NCBI GenBank assembly: GCA_965249005.1
Contig: CBDFLD010000018.1
Location: forward strand, 62,001-126,000
Direction: 5' to 3'
DNA length: 64,000 bases
Source: CBDFLD01 sp965249005
GTDB taxonomy: Bacteria; Acidobacteriota; UBA6911
The number at the start of each line of letters is the position of its first letter. Within the stretch, counting starts at the first letter, position 1. A program made the translations under genes and the position numbers. The notes under the pieces are model-generated. The model saw nothing but the letters and a program-made list of their open reading frames with translations, was not told where the DNA came from and ran no database searches. This document shows, one piece after another, positions 34,421 through 42,927 of the stretch.

Positions 34421-36104
34421 ACTGCCCGGCCTCTGAACCGAGTTCCAAGGCCGTTGCGGCGACCCGCCCGCCCGTGGCTTCGACGACCAGGGTTCCCTCG
34501 AAGTCATTCAGCGCCACGCCAGGAAAGAGCTCGTGGATGAACTTGGCTAGATGTCCATGGGGCGGGAAGTCCTCGATCGTGATCATGGCGACTTCGGCAC
34601 CTTGACGGCGCAGTGTCATTTTCAGAGTCACGGAGGAGCCCTCAGCATTGTAGATGGCAACCCCGGTACTGATCCCGCTGGCCAGCTGCCGGACCGGTAC
34701 GATGAAGCTGCTCAACGGAAGGCTTACCCCCACGCCCGCGATTCCGATACCTGGAATGTGAAAGCGGATGACGCCGCCCAGGGCACCGCTGGATGTGACC
34801 ACTGCCGAGCCAGCCACCAGGTCTCCCAGACCATCGGTGGAAACAGTCAAGACATCCAATGGGGCGATGGAAAAGTTGATGCTGCTCACCAGTTGTAGGG
34901 GCTCTGCACCGCTCGCGAGGACGGCTGGATCAGTTTGCACCAAACCCACAACGAGCGGCTCTCCATCGTCATTGAAGAAATCTGCTCTTCCAGAAATGGA
35001 ACTGCCGGAGGGGTTGGGCAGCACCAGATCTGAGGTGAATCCTTCACCGCTACCAAATTGAGCAAAGTAAAGTGTCTCTTCCGCCGGCGCCGTGGCAACG
35101 CCGATCTCGGCATTGATACCAGTCGAAAAGCCATGGTAATACAGGAAATAGGTGGAATCGCGCACCATAACGGATTTTGGAATCAGGTCGTTGGGCGCCC
35201 AGAATTCCGTTCCGGCTTCCAGAATCGGGTTGCCGCTGGATTTGGTCCAAACGATGCCATCGGAGCTTTTAGCGTACCCGATATTCAGACCGGACCCCGG
35301 GAAAGCGTTTGCCGCATAGAATATCTCCCAACCACTCGCCGTTTCTCGAACGACGCCGGACCAGGCGATGTTGGCGTCCCAACTGCCCGGAGGGCCAAGT
35401 TCCAGTACGGGATCGCTCTCGGCGAACGGCGCGTTGGCGGTGTCCGGATCGTTGTATTTCGTCCAGTTGATCCCGTCCGGCGATGTGGCCAACCCGATTT
35501 GCATGTTCGTCAAGGGCATCGTAAAGCCGGTCGAGCCTGTGTAATACATAACAAAGCCCTCTTCGGTGGCAACCACAGTATCGGGGAAGACAAGAGCCGA
35601 ATCCCATTCGCTCGCGCTTCCGCTCGTCAAGACCGGGTCCGGACTGCGCATCCAGGGACCGGCCGGATCCGGGGCGGTGACCCGTCCGATACCTGGGCTG
35701 GGAGTCGTGGTCGAACTCCCATCGTAGTAGAGGACCCATGTGTCCCCGTCCACGACGACGGCAAGGTCGCAGACGACAAAGGCATCGAAACCCGTTCCAT
35801 CGCCTTCGAATACCGGATTGGCCGGACTCTTTTCCCAAGCTAAACCATCGGCGGAAGTGGCATATCCGATGGCGAGCGGGCCGCTCACCAGATCTTGGGC
35901 GCCACAGTAGAACGCGTAATGCACCCCTTCCTGAACGACTACCTCGGGGAAGAAAGCAATTCCGGAATCCCAGGACCCGGGTGGGCCCACCGGGATCACG
36001 GGGTTTCCCTGGCTTGGAGACAGGAAAGTTTGGGCAAATGTCATCCCGGGCAAGCTACCCAGAACCAAGCCGCCCAGTAGTAGTGAAGCAAAAACGCTCT
36101 GCAT
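34383..36104 (-). CDS. Secreted beta-propeller (GH43/117-like) protein with C-terminal FEGTL module
   Basis: The 573-residue protein starts at ATG 36104, behind a strong AAGGAGG, with signal peptide MQSVFASLLLGGLVLGSLPG. The N-terminal 330 residues contain repeats of the type IGYATSADGLAWEK and IGLATSPDGINWTKY, spaced about 60-65 residues: a five-bladed propeller as in glycoside hydrolases of clans around GH43/GH117 and related phosphorylases. Catalytic residues were not identified, so enzyme activity is open. The last 230 residues are the same uncharacterised module as in the protein at 18122-21520 (LYFAQFGSGEGFTSDLVLPN, HLAKFIHELFPG, FEGTLVVEATGGRVAATAL). It is probably a carbohydrate-active or binding protein at the surface. 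Confidence 0.75.
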   Translation of the reverse strand: MQSVFASLLLGGLVLGSLPGMTFAQTFLSPSQGNPVIPVGPPGSWDSGIAFFPEVVVQEGVHYAFYCGAQDLVSGPLAIGYATSADGLAWEKSPANPVFEGDGTGFDAFVVCDLAVVVDGDTWVLYYDGSSTTTPSPGIGRVTAPDPAGPWMRSPDPVLTSGSASEWDSALVFPDTVVATEEGFVMYYTGSTGFTMPLTNMQIGLATSPDGINWTKYNDPDTANAPFAESDPVLELGPPGSWDANIAWSGVVRETASGWEIFYAANAFPGSGLNIGYAKSSDGIVWTKSSGNPILEAGTEFWAPNDLIPKSVMVRDSTYFLYYHGFSTGINAEIGVATAPAEETLYFAQFGSGEGFTSDLVLPNPSGSSISGRADFFNDDGEPLVVGLVQTDPAVLASGAEPLQLVSSINFSIAPLDVLTVSTDGLGDLVAGSAVVTSSGALGGVIRFHIPGIGIAGVGVSLPLSSFIVPVRQLASGISTGVAIYNAEGSSVTLKMTLRRQGAEVAMITIEDFPPHGHLAKFIHELFPGVALNDFEGTLVVEATGGRVAATALELGSEAGQFTTLPVTALTSK

Positions 36105-36320
36105 TGCAGTCCTCCTTGTCGTCTGGTTTGATTGCACCGCCTTCGTGCACTCCCCTTCGTGCACTCCGAGGATGAGCCGCAAACCCCAGTGGAGCAACCG
36201 GTAAGAGGATCCAGCATCCTCTTGAGCGCAAATGCTCCCTAGTGCCTATTGCGTTGGCCCGTCATTTCAGGATCGAAAGGCCCATTTGTAGCTCTGCTGG
36301 AGCTTCACCCATGACTGGCG

Positions 36321-36326
36321 TATAAT
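36321..36326 (+). promoter_or_regulatory. Possible -10 hexamer (TATAAT)
   Basis: A perfect TATAAT stands 34 bases before the PD40-protein start. The matching -35 position (36298-36303, TGGAGC) is poor, so this is only a weak promoter call. Confidence 0.3.
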
Positions 36327-36359
36327 GAGCCACACAGTTCTTAATCCGGGGGTTCTAGT

Positions 36360-38393
36360 ATGGTGGAGCGGCACGAAGAAGCCGGCAAGCCACCCGGGAA
36401 CTCGATTGAAGGCGAGCGACTCGATTCGTGGAAGGAGATCGCGTCACATTTCGGACGCGATGTATCCACGGTACGTCGATGGGAAAAAAACGAGGGGTTG
36501 CCCGTATATCGCCATCCGCATCACAAGCGAAGCTCGGTTTACGCCTACAAGCAAGAATTGGAAACCTGGTGGGGTAATGGACATGCTCGCCTGGAAGTTG
36601 CGCAAAACAACGCCCGAGTCTCCCTAGCTTGGCTAGGGACCGTTGCGGCTTTGGCCGTTTTAGCCCTGGCGGCGGCGCTTTGGGTACGATTCTCCGATCG
36701 GCAGCTACCGTCACCCTACCAAGATTGGAGAATCACTCCTCTCACCACCTACTCTGGAAGCGAAAGGTTTCCTAGCTTTTCGCCCGATGGAAGTCAGGTG
36801 GCTTTCGCCTACCTGAAAGAGACTCGCGGGGATTATGACATCTACGTAAAAGACGTCTTCTCCAATACCCTTCTACCCCTCACGGAGAGCCTCGATTCCG
36901 ATATCAGTCCAGCCTGGTCGAACGACGGCCGGCTCATCGCATTCTACCGCCGGTTCAGGAAGGATAGTGAGCACCACTCCACAGGCGCCATCTACACTAT
37001 TTCACCGCTGGGAGGCTCCGAACGTCTGCTCTTGGAACTCGATGATCTATTCCGCTCTGGATTTAAATCGCCAACGTTTCAGCTATCTTGGTCTCCGGAT
37101 GGAAAGCTCCTGGCTTTTATGGATGGGGACCCCCCCAAGACACCCTCCAGCATTTACTTGCTCTCGATCGAAAGCGGGGAGAAGCGCAAGCTGACCTCTC
37201 CCCCCACCGCGTGGAGAGGAGATGGAACCCCTGCTTTCTCTCCCGATGGCAAAACAGTGGCGTTCGTCCGAGCGAACGCTCGGGGGGAAGCGGACGTTTA
37301 TCTGACCTCGGTGAGCGGTGGCGAGCCCCGGCAACTGACCTTCGACAACAATTACGTTGTTGGCATGGCGTGGAAGGCGAACGGCCGAGAAATTGTCTTT
37401 TCCTCGTTCAGTAAGGGGCAATCACTCCTATGGAGCGTTCCGGTCTCCGGGGGCTCCCCGCGCCGGCTGTCGCTGGGCGGTGAATTGGGTGAATTTCGAG
37501 AAATATCAGCCAGCGGAACGCAGCTCGCCTTCGGACGAAGCCGGTCCGATAAAGACATCTGGCGGGTCCAAAGGAGAAGTGGAAAGCAGATCGATAGCGT
37601 TTCAAAGCTGATTGTTTCAACTCGAAACGACAGCGTGCCGGCATTTTCTTCCGATGGGAGCCGCATCGCATTTATTTCGAATCGTTCTGGAATTTACCAT
37701 TTGTGGGTCTGCAACGAGGACGGCTCGAACCCGGTGCAGGTAACTTTTGCCGAACACAATGGCATAGGCCCGCCCAGCTGGTCTCCAAACGGCGAGCGCA
37801 TTGCTTTTCATGCCAGCAAGGGAAAGAACGTGGATATTTACACGGTCGGCGTGCGGGGCAATAATCTGCGGCGCCTCACCTCGCACCCGGCAAATGAACG
37901 GATGGCCAGTTGGTCCCGCGACGGTCGCTGGGTTTATTTTGCTTCCAGCCGCTCTGGAAGTTTTCAGGTATGGAAGGTTCCTGAAAGCGGGGGGAGCGCT
38001 ATTCAGGTGACCACAAAAGGGGGATATAGAGCTGTCGAGTCCCCTGACGGCGGTTTCCTGTACTACTCTAAGGGCCGACGTACCCACGACGTGTGGAAGG
38101 TGCCTGTGGGAGGGACAACAGAAGTTTCTGTGCTGGAAGGCTTGAAAAGTACCTGGACCGTTGTCGGCACGGGTCTCTATTTCTATGCAACTCAGAAGAA
38201 GGCAGGATCCCAGAATCAATGGTCGATAGGGTTGTACGATCTGGAAACTGGACGGACCAACACGCTTGCAGAGTTTCGCAGGAAACCCCACTTCCTAGCG
38301 CCTCCCGCCGTTTCCGCGGACGGCGGGACTATACTGTTTGTTCATCAGAATGAAGGCAAAAGCGACCTCATGCTGGTGGAAAACTTTCGCTAG
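36360..38393 (+). CDS. HTH-membrane-PD40 (TolB-like) beta-propeller protein
   Basis: The 677-residue protein has three parts. A cytoplasmic helix-turn-helix (about 20-72: RLDSWKEIASHFGRDVSTVRRW, then VYRHPHHKRSSVYAYKQEL) resembles a MerR/excisionase-type DNA-binding fold. One membrane segment follows at about 88-109. A large periplasmic C-terminal propeller of PD40 repeats recurs as PSFSPDGSQVAFAYLKE, PAWSNDGRLIAFYRR and PSWSPNGERIAFHASKG. This architecture is frequent in Acidobacteriota and suggests a one-component sensor that binds a ligand outside and DNA inside. The direct target is unknown; no adjacent operon is obvious. Confidence 0.85.
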   Translation: MVERHEEAGKPPGNSIEGERLDSWKEIASHFGRDVSTVRRWEKNEGLPVYRHPHHKRSSVYAYKQELETWWGNGHARLEVAQNNARVSLAWLGTVAALAVLALAAALWVRFSDRQLPSPYQDWRITPLTTYSGSERFPSFSPDGSQVAFAYLKETRGDYDIYVKDVFSNTLLPLTESLDSDISPAWSNDGRLIAFYRRFRKDSEHHSTGAIYTISPLGGSERLLLELDDLFRSGFKSPTFQLSWSPDGKLLAFMDGDPPKTPSSIYLLSIESGEKRKLTSPPTAWRGDGTPAFSPDGKTVAFVRANARGEADVYLTSVSGGEPRQLTFDNNYVVGMAWKANGREIVFSSFSKGQSLLWSVPVSGGSPRRLSLGGELGEFREISASGTQLAFGRSRSDKDIWRVQRRSGKQIDSVSKLIVSTRNDSVPAFSSDGSRIAFISNRSGIYHLWVCNEDGSNPVQVTFAEHNGIGPPSWSPNGERIAFHASKGKNVDIYTVGVRGNNLRRLTSHPANERMASWSRDGRWVYFASSRSGSFQVWKVPESGGSAIQVTTKGGYRAVESPDGGFLYYSKGRRTHDVWKVPVGGTTEVSVLEGLKSTWTVVGTGLYFYATQKKAGSQNQWSIGLYDLETGRTNTLAEFRRKPHFLAPPAVSADGGTILFVHQNEGKSDLMLVENFR

Positions 38394-38431
38394 CGCGGGC
38401 CCAGACACAGGCGTCGCTTCCATGCAGTCGC

Positions 38432-39115
38432 TCACGCGGTGTGCGACTTACAGTGGAACCCGATCAGGCCTCCCTTTACCCGGCGAATCTCCGCTGCTCT
38501 GACGCCTGCTTGTCGAACTAGTTCACGCAATTCCTTCAACGTGTAGGCCGCTCGAACCGAGGACTCGAACGACTCCCCCAGCCTAGCTCGATAGTGGCGT
38601 CCGTGCCTGCGGAGGTATCTGCCATACTCCCATCGGCTGGGCCGACGAAAGTCACGAAGCAGCAGCACCCCGTTAGACTTGCACACCCGCCCCATCTCCT
38701 CGATCAAGCCGACTGGATCCGGGCTGGCATGAAGCACCAGATTGCACAGCACCATATCGAACTGCGCGGAACGAAACTGCGTCGGGATATCGCCCCGGTT
38801 CAAGAGAATGCGCATGCTGACGCCCCAGCGTTGAGCGTCGAACGCAGCCTTGCGAAGCAGAGCATCTGACGGATCAATTCCATGGATGACAAAATGTGAG
38901 TTCTGCAGCGCCAGCTTTATTGCAACCTGTCCGGGTCCCGTGCCGAGATCCAAGACCACCCCCTTCTGGGGTCCTAGAGTCAACGCGGCATCGACGAAGG
39001 CATCGTCAAGCGCCTCCAGCGCTCGCAAAGCGTTCGGGTCGGCGTCCTTGGCAGCCGACTCTTCGAAAGAGAGTGAGTCGGATCGGGGAACCCTCGGCAG
39101 ATCAAGAAAGGTCAT
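38432..39115 (-). CDS. Class I SAM-dependent methyltransferase
   Basis: The 227-residue protein has the SAM-binding motif I GVVLDLGTGPGQVAIKLA (about residue 53), motif post I VIHGIDPSDALLRKA, an acidic loop LNRGDIPTQFRSAQFDMVLCN and motif IV-like LHASPDPVGLIEEM, in usual order for a Methyltransf_11/25 domain. The substrate is unknown. It stands alone between convergent and divergent neighbours. Confidence 0.85.
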   Translation of the reverse strand: MTFLDLPRVPRSDSLSFEESAAKDADPNALRALEALDDAFVDAALTLGPQKGVVLDLGTGPGQVAIKLALQNSHFVIHGIDPSDALLRKAAFDAQRWGVSMRILLNRGDIPTQFRSAQFDMVLCNLVLHASPDPVGLIEEMGRVCKSNGVLLLRDFRRPSRWEYGRYLRRHGRHYRARLGESFESSVRAAYTLKELRELVRQAGVRAAEIRRVKGGLIGFHCKSHTA

Positions 39116-39238
39116 CGTTAGCTACCGCATCCTGACTTTAGAATAGCGAGGCAGTCGCCCCCCTTAGCGTGAACCATAACGTTTTGACCCCCGAGATGCT
39201 ATCATCGGGGCGGGCGAAACCGTAGCGACGGAAATCGA

Positions 39239-40123
39239 GTGGAAAAAGAACGCATCGAGGGAGCAAAAATCGAGGAACCGCAAGACCCACCCCGGTCTTC
39301 CTGGGTATTGGTCGGCCAATTCTTCGTGGTACCCATCTTCATCGTGGGGTTGTGCGTGGGTGTCTTTATCCTCTTTGGTCTCATTACCGGGGAGACGAGA
39401 ACTCCCCGGGACTACCTCGAGGAGGTCAAATCGGGCAAAGGGAGTAGGCGGTGGCAAGCGGCCTTCGAGCTATCGAAGTACTTGACTCAAAAGGCATCCG
39501 CTGCCAGAGATCCCAGGTTTGCCAGCAGTCTAGCGACCGCTTTCCAGGGCGCTCGGCAGGACGACCCTCGAATTCGTCAATACCTGGCACTTGCGATGGG
39601 ACGACTGGGAGATCCGGTTGCCGTCGAGCCGCTGCTCGGTGCTCTCGAGGACAATAACGAATCGACCCGCCTCTTCATTGTCTGGGCTTTGGGTGAGCTG
39701 GGCGACCCAAGAGCCCTCGAGCCGCTTTCGGCGTTACTTCAAGGCCCCGATCCGGACCTTCGCAAGATGGTCGCCTACAGCCTCGGTCAGCTCGGAGATG
39801 CCGGGGCAGTTTTATCCCTGAAAACGGCGCTACATGACAGTCAGCGGGATGTGGGCTGGAATGCAGCCCTGGCCTTGGCTCGGCTGGGAGACCGCAGCGG
39901 TCTGCCGATCTTGCATCAGATGCTCGACCGAGACCTCCTCCGAGCCGCCGAAGAAGTCAGTCCACGGCAGAGCTCCGAAGCTCTCCTGAACGCGATCCGG
40001 GCCGTGGCCCTGCTAAGAGACTCTTCATCTCGTTCCCTTCTGGAACGATTGAGAGATGATGACGACGTCAAGGTTGCGGCCGCGGCGATTGAAGCACTGA
40101 AGACGATGTCAGCTTGGAAGTGA
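39239..40123 (+). CDS. Membrane-anchored HEAT-repeat protein
   Basis: The 294-residue protein starts at GTG 39239. One membrane helix (about 23-48, WVLVGQFFVVPIFIVGLCVGVF) is followed by HEAT/PBS-lyase-like repeats: YLALAMGRLGDPVAVEPLLG, IVWALGELGDPRALEPLSAL, VAYSLGQLGDAGAVLSLKTA and ALALARLGDRSGLPILHQM. These form a scaffold for protein contacts. It precedes the Rieske/cytochrome b operon by 194 bases on the same strand. The separate promoter between them suggests it is not strictly in the operon, but it may help assemble that complex (inference). Confidence 0.8.
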   Translation: MEKERIEGAKIEEPQDPPRSSWVLVGQFFVVPIFIVGLCVGVFILFGLITGETRTPRDYLEEVKSGKGSRRWQAAFELSKYLTQKASAARDPRFASSLATAFQGARQDDPRIRQYLALAMGRLGDPVAVEPLLGALEDNNESTRLFIVWALGELGDPRALEPLSALLQGPDPDLRKMVAYSLGQLGDAGAVLSLKTALHDSQRDVGWNAALALARLGDRSGLPILHQMLDRDLLRAAEEVSPRQSSEALLNAIRAVALLRDSSSRSLLERLRDDDDVKVAAAAIEALKTMSAWK

Positions 40124-40196
40124 TCTCGCTCCGGCGCGCCTGAAAAAATGTGAGCCCTCCATTGTGAAATCTGGCGCTTGGGGTGAAATCTTGTGC

Positions 40197-40224
40197 TTGA
40201 CTTGAACGCGATTTCACTTAAAAT
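40197..40224 (+). promoter_or_regulatory. Predicted sigma-70 promoter of the cytochrome bc operon
   Basis: TTGACT (40197-40202), a 16-base spacer and TAAAAT (40219-40224) give a good housekeeping promoter. Transcription would start near 40231, leaving a leader of about 87 bases before the Rieske gene. Confidence 0.5.
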
Positions 40225-40317
40225 ATTGGGTTGTTGTTCGAGTGAGACTCTATCCCATTACGAACCAATGATTTAGACAACGCGTGCACCAAACCTAGAC
40301 GCCAAATCAAGAGGATT

Positions 40318-40899
40318 ATGTCATCAGAAAACCCTCCCTCCAAGCCCGCGGCCGCGCAGCCCGGTGGCAGTGAAAAAAAATCTGCACCGGCAAAGGCCGG
40401 AGAGTCCAAGAAAATCCCACGTCGTGAGTTCAACTGGCTAGCGCTTGCCTGGACGTCTTTCACAGCCGCGAGCGTGGCCGGCCTGACCGCCACGATGCGT
40501 TTCATGTTTCCCAACGTTCTCTTCGAACCGCCCACCGTATTCAAGGCCGGGTTGCCGGAGGACTACAAGCCGGGCGAAGTCGATGAGCGCTTCAAGGACA
40601 AATTCGGCGTGTGGATCGTTCGAGACGACGAGTTGAACACTTTGTATGTTCTTTCCACGGTATGTACGCACTTGGGCTGCCCGCCGAACTGGCTGGCGGC
40701 CGAGCAGAAGTTCAAGTGTCCCTGTCACGGCAGCGGCTACTACAAGAGCGGCATCAACTTTGAAGGCCCCACCCCTCGACCATTGGAACGATTCAAGGTA
40801 GCCATCGGCGAGGACGGGGAGATCATCGTGGACAAGAACCGAAAGTATCAGTGGGAAAAAGGGGAGTGGAACGATCCAGACTCATACTTGAAGCTCTAG
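40318..40899 (+). CDS. Rieske [2Fe-2S] protein of a cytochrome bc complex
   Basis: The 193-residue protein carries a Lys/Pro/Ala-rich N-terminus, a twin-Arg-like sequence PRREFNWLALAWTSFTAASVAGL that anchors it in the membrane, and the cluster motifs CTHLGC (box 1) and CPCHGSGY (box 2), which bind the 2Fe-2S cluster through two Cys and two His. It accepts electrons from quinol at the cytochrome b Qo site. It is the first gene of the operon; cytochrome b follows after 111 bases. All ligand and disulfide residues are present. Confidence 0.93.
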   Translation: MSSENPPSKPAAAQPGGSEKKSAPAKAGESKKIPRREFNWLALAWTSFTAASVAGLTATMRFMFPNVLFEPPTVFKAGLPEDYKPGEVDERFKDKFGVWIVRDDELNTLYVLSTVCTHLGCPPNWLAAEQKFKCPCHGSGYYKSGINFEGPTPRPLERFKVAIGEDGEIIVDKNRKYQWEKGEWNDPDSYLKL

Positions 40900-41010
40900 T
40901 CGGTTGCCTTACGGGCGGTTGCAGGCCCTTTTCGAGCGCGCGCCGGATCAATTCCCGAGTACCCCGATTCTAACATCTAGATATATTTCATCCGGATTGG
41001 AAATCAGACC

Positions 41011-41796
41011 ATGGGAAAAATCAAAGAATTATTGGATTCATTTGGAAGCACCCAGGTATGGAAGTCGATCGTCCGTCATGGAATTCCCCGGTCGGATCGC
41101 AACCGGGCCTTGGCGGTGCTCTCGAATGTTTTCCTGCATCTTCATCCGATCAAAGTACGCCATTCCGGAATCAAGCTGAAGTACACGTGGTGCATGGGCG
41201 GGATCACCTTCTTTCTCTTCCTGGTGGAAACCTTCACCGGTCTTCTACTCATGTTTTACTACCGTCCGACCGTGGAATACGCTTATGTCGACATCATAGA
41301 TCTCGCAGAGCAGGTGCCGCTGGGAATCATGAGGGAAATGCATCGATGGGGCGCTCACGCGATGGTGATTTCGGTGATGTTGCACATGTTCCGTGTTTTC
41401 ATGACCGGATCGTACAAACCACCCCGAGAGTTCAACTGGGGGATCGGTGTTGTGCTGCTCGTCCTCACGTTTCTGTTGAGCTTCACGGGCTACCTCCTTC
41501 CGTGGGACCAGCTGGCAATGTGGGCAATCACGGTGGGGAGTAACATGGCACGAGCGACTCCGATGCTGGGGAACGAAGGTCCCGGGGCAGCGCTGCTCGC
41601 CCTGGGGGACATACAGCTGGTCCACGCGGGCAGCGACGCGCGCTTCTTCTTGCTGGCCGGCAAAGTCGTGGGAGCCGGCGCGCTGTTGCGGTTTTATGTA
41701 CTCCATTGTGTCGCGATTCCAGTCGTGGCCGGCTTTTTGATGGCAGTCCATTTCTGGCGTGTCAGAAAGGACGGCGGTGTTTCCGGTCCACTGTAG
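41011..41796 (+). CDS. Cytochrome b, N-terminal (b6-like) subunit
   Basis: The 261-residue membrane protein is of the short cytochrome b6 type. Haem-ligand histidines lie in helix B, in HRWGAHAMVISVMLHMFRVF, and in helix D, in LHCVAIPVVAGFLMAVHFWRVRKDGG, with typical spacing of 13-14 residues. PWDQLAMWAITV marks the Qo-side loop. It binds two b haems and moves electrons across the membrane. It stands 39 bases before the second cytochrome b part, so the complex has split cytochrome b as in b6f-type and many non-proteobacterial complexes. Confidence 0.92.
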   Translation: MGKIKELLDSFGSTQVWKSIVRHGIPRSDRNRALAVLSNVFLHLHPIKVRHSGIKLKYTWCMGGITFFLFLVETFTGLLLMFYYRPTVEYAYVDIIDLAEQVPLGIMREMHRWGAHAMVISVMLHMFRVFMTGSYKPPREFNWGIGVVLLVLTFLLSFTGYLLPWDQLAMWAITVGSNMARATPMLGNEGPGAALLALGDIQLVHAGSDARFFLLAGKVVGAGALLRFYVLHCVAIPVVAGFLMAVHFWRVRKDGGVSGPL

Positions 41797-41835
41797 ACCG
41801 AACAGAACTTACAAGCGAAGAGGCGCTGAGAATCC

Positions 41836-42912
41836 ATGGAGTTTCTGAAAACCATCGTCAACTTTCTGTCCGATCCGCAGTATCTGCTGCCGATTTCGAT
41901 CGTTATTCTAGCGATTTCTCTTCGCGTGCCCGGATTTTGGTCCAAGAGAGGGGGCCTGTTTGCGCTGGCCCTCGTTGTCGGGTTCATCGCTTTGAGCCTG
42001 CTGGATCACGACTTCCGCTTGATCGTCACAAAAGCCGATAACGTGCCCATTGTCGCTCTCATCTTCCTGGTCGGCTTTTTTGTGTGGCTCGCGCTGCACC
42101 AGGGCTTTGAAAACGACCGACGGATCGCAAACGGCGGATTGCCCACCGAAAAGGAAACCGAGAACGAAAAGGTCTGGGTCTGGCCGGATCTCGTTTACAC
42201 CGAGTTGATCTGCATGGTGCTTTTCTCCGCCGTGCTGATCGTCTGGTCGGTTTATCTCAAAGCACCCCTGGAAGAACCTGCGAATCCCAGCGTGGCACCG
42301 AACCCTTCGAAAGCTCCCTGGTACTTCCTGGGGCTCCAAGAAATGCTGGTCTACTACGACCCTTGGATCGCAGGTGTCTTGCTGCCGAGTTTGATCATTG
42401 TCGGACTCATGGCGATGCCGTACCTGGATGTCAACCCGAAGGGTAACGGTTACTTTACCTTCAAGGAACGCAAGTATGAAGTCAGCGTATTCTTGTTCGG
42501 CTTCGTCATTCTGTGGATCTTGCTCATCATCCTGGGCACATTTCTCCGGGGGCCGAACTGGAACTTCTACGGACCTTACGAGTACTGGGATCCGCATTAT
42601 CTGATTCCGCTCAACAACGTCAATCTGAGCGAGTTCATCTTCGTGAAGTGGCTGGGGCTCGGTGTTCCGACGAACTGGTTTGTCCGGGAGATACCCGGGA
42701 TCGTTCTCGTCATACTCTATTTTGTGGTCACACCCCTAGTTTTCGCCAAGACGTGGTTCAAGAAGTTTTTTCTCAGCATGGGAATGGTCCGCTTCCAACT
42801 CATGATGTTCTTGCTCTTGTGCATGTTCAGCCTGCCCATCAAGATGGTGCTGCGCTGGACCACCAATTTGAAGTACATCGTGGCGATACCCGAATACTTC
42901 TTCAATATCTAG
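41836..42912 (+). CDS. Cytochrome b, C-terminal (subunit IV-like) protein, extended
   Basis: The 358-residue membrane protein contains the Qo-site block ANPSVAPNPSKAPWYFLGLQEM (a variant around the PEWY position, here with APWY) and helices E-H. It is longer than plain subunit IV (about 160 residues), with two added N-terminal helices (about 15-35 and 45-65) and further membrane segments at the C-terminus. The extra segments may bind the multihaem cytochrome encoded next, 15 bases downstream. Confidence 0.88.
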   Translation: MEFLKTIVNFLSDPQYLLPISIVILAISLRVPGFWSKRGGLFALALVVGFIALSLLDHDFRLIVTKADNVPIVALIFLVGFFVWLALHQGFENDRRIANGGLPTEKETENEKVWVWPDLVYTELICMVLFSAVLIVWSVYLKAPLEEPANPSVAPNPSKAPWYFLGLQEMLVYYDPWIAGVLLPSLIIVGLMAMPYLDVNPKGNGYFTFKERKYEVSVFLFGFVILWILLIILGTFLRGPNWNFYGPYEYWDPHYLIPLNNVNLSEFIFVKWLGLGVPTNWFVREIPGIVLVILYFVVTPLVFAKTWFKKFFLSMGMVRFQLMMFLLLCMFSLPIKMVLRWTTNLKYIVAIPEYFFNI

Positions 42913-42927
42913 TGATAGGCGAGGCGC

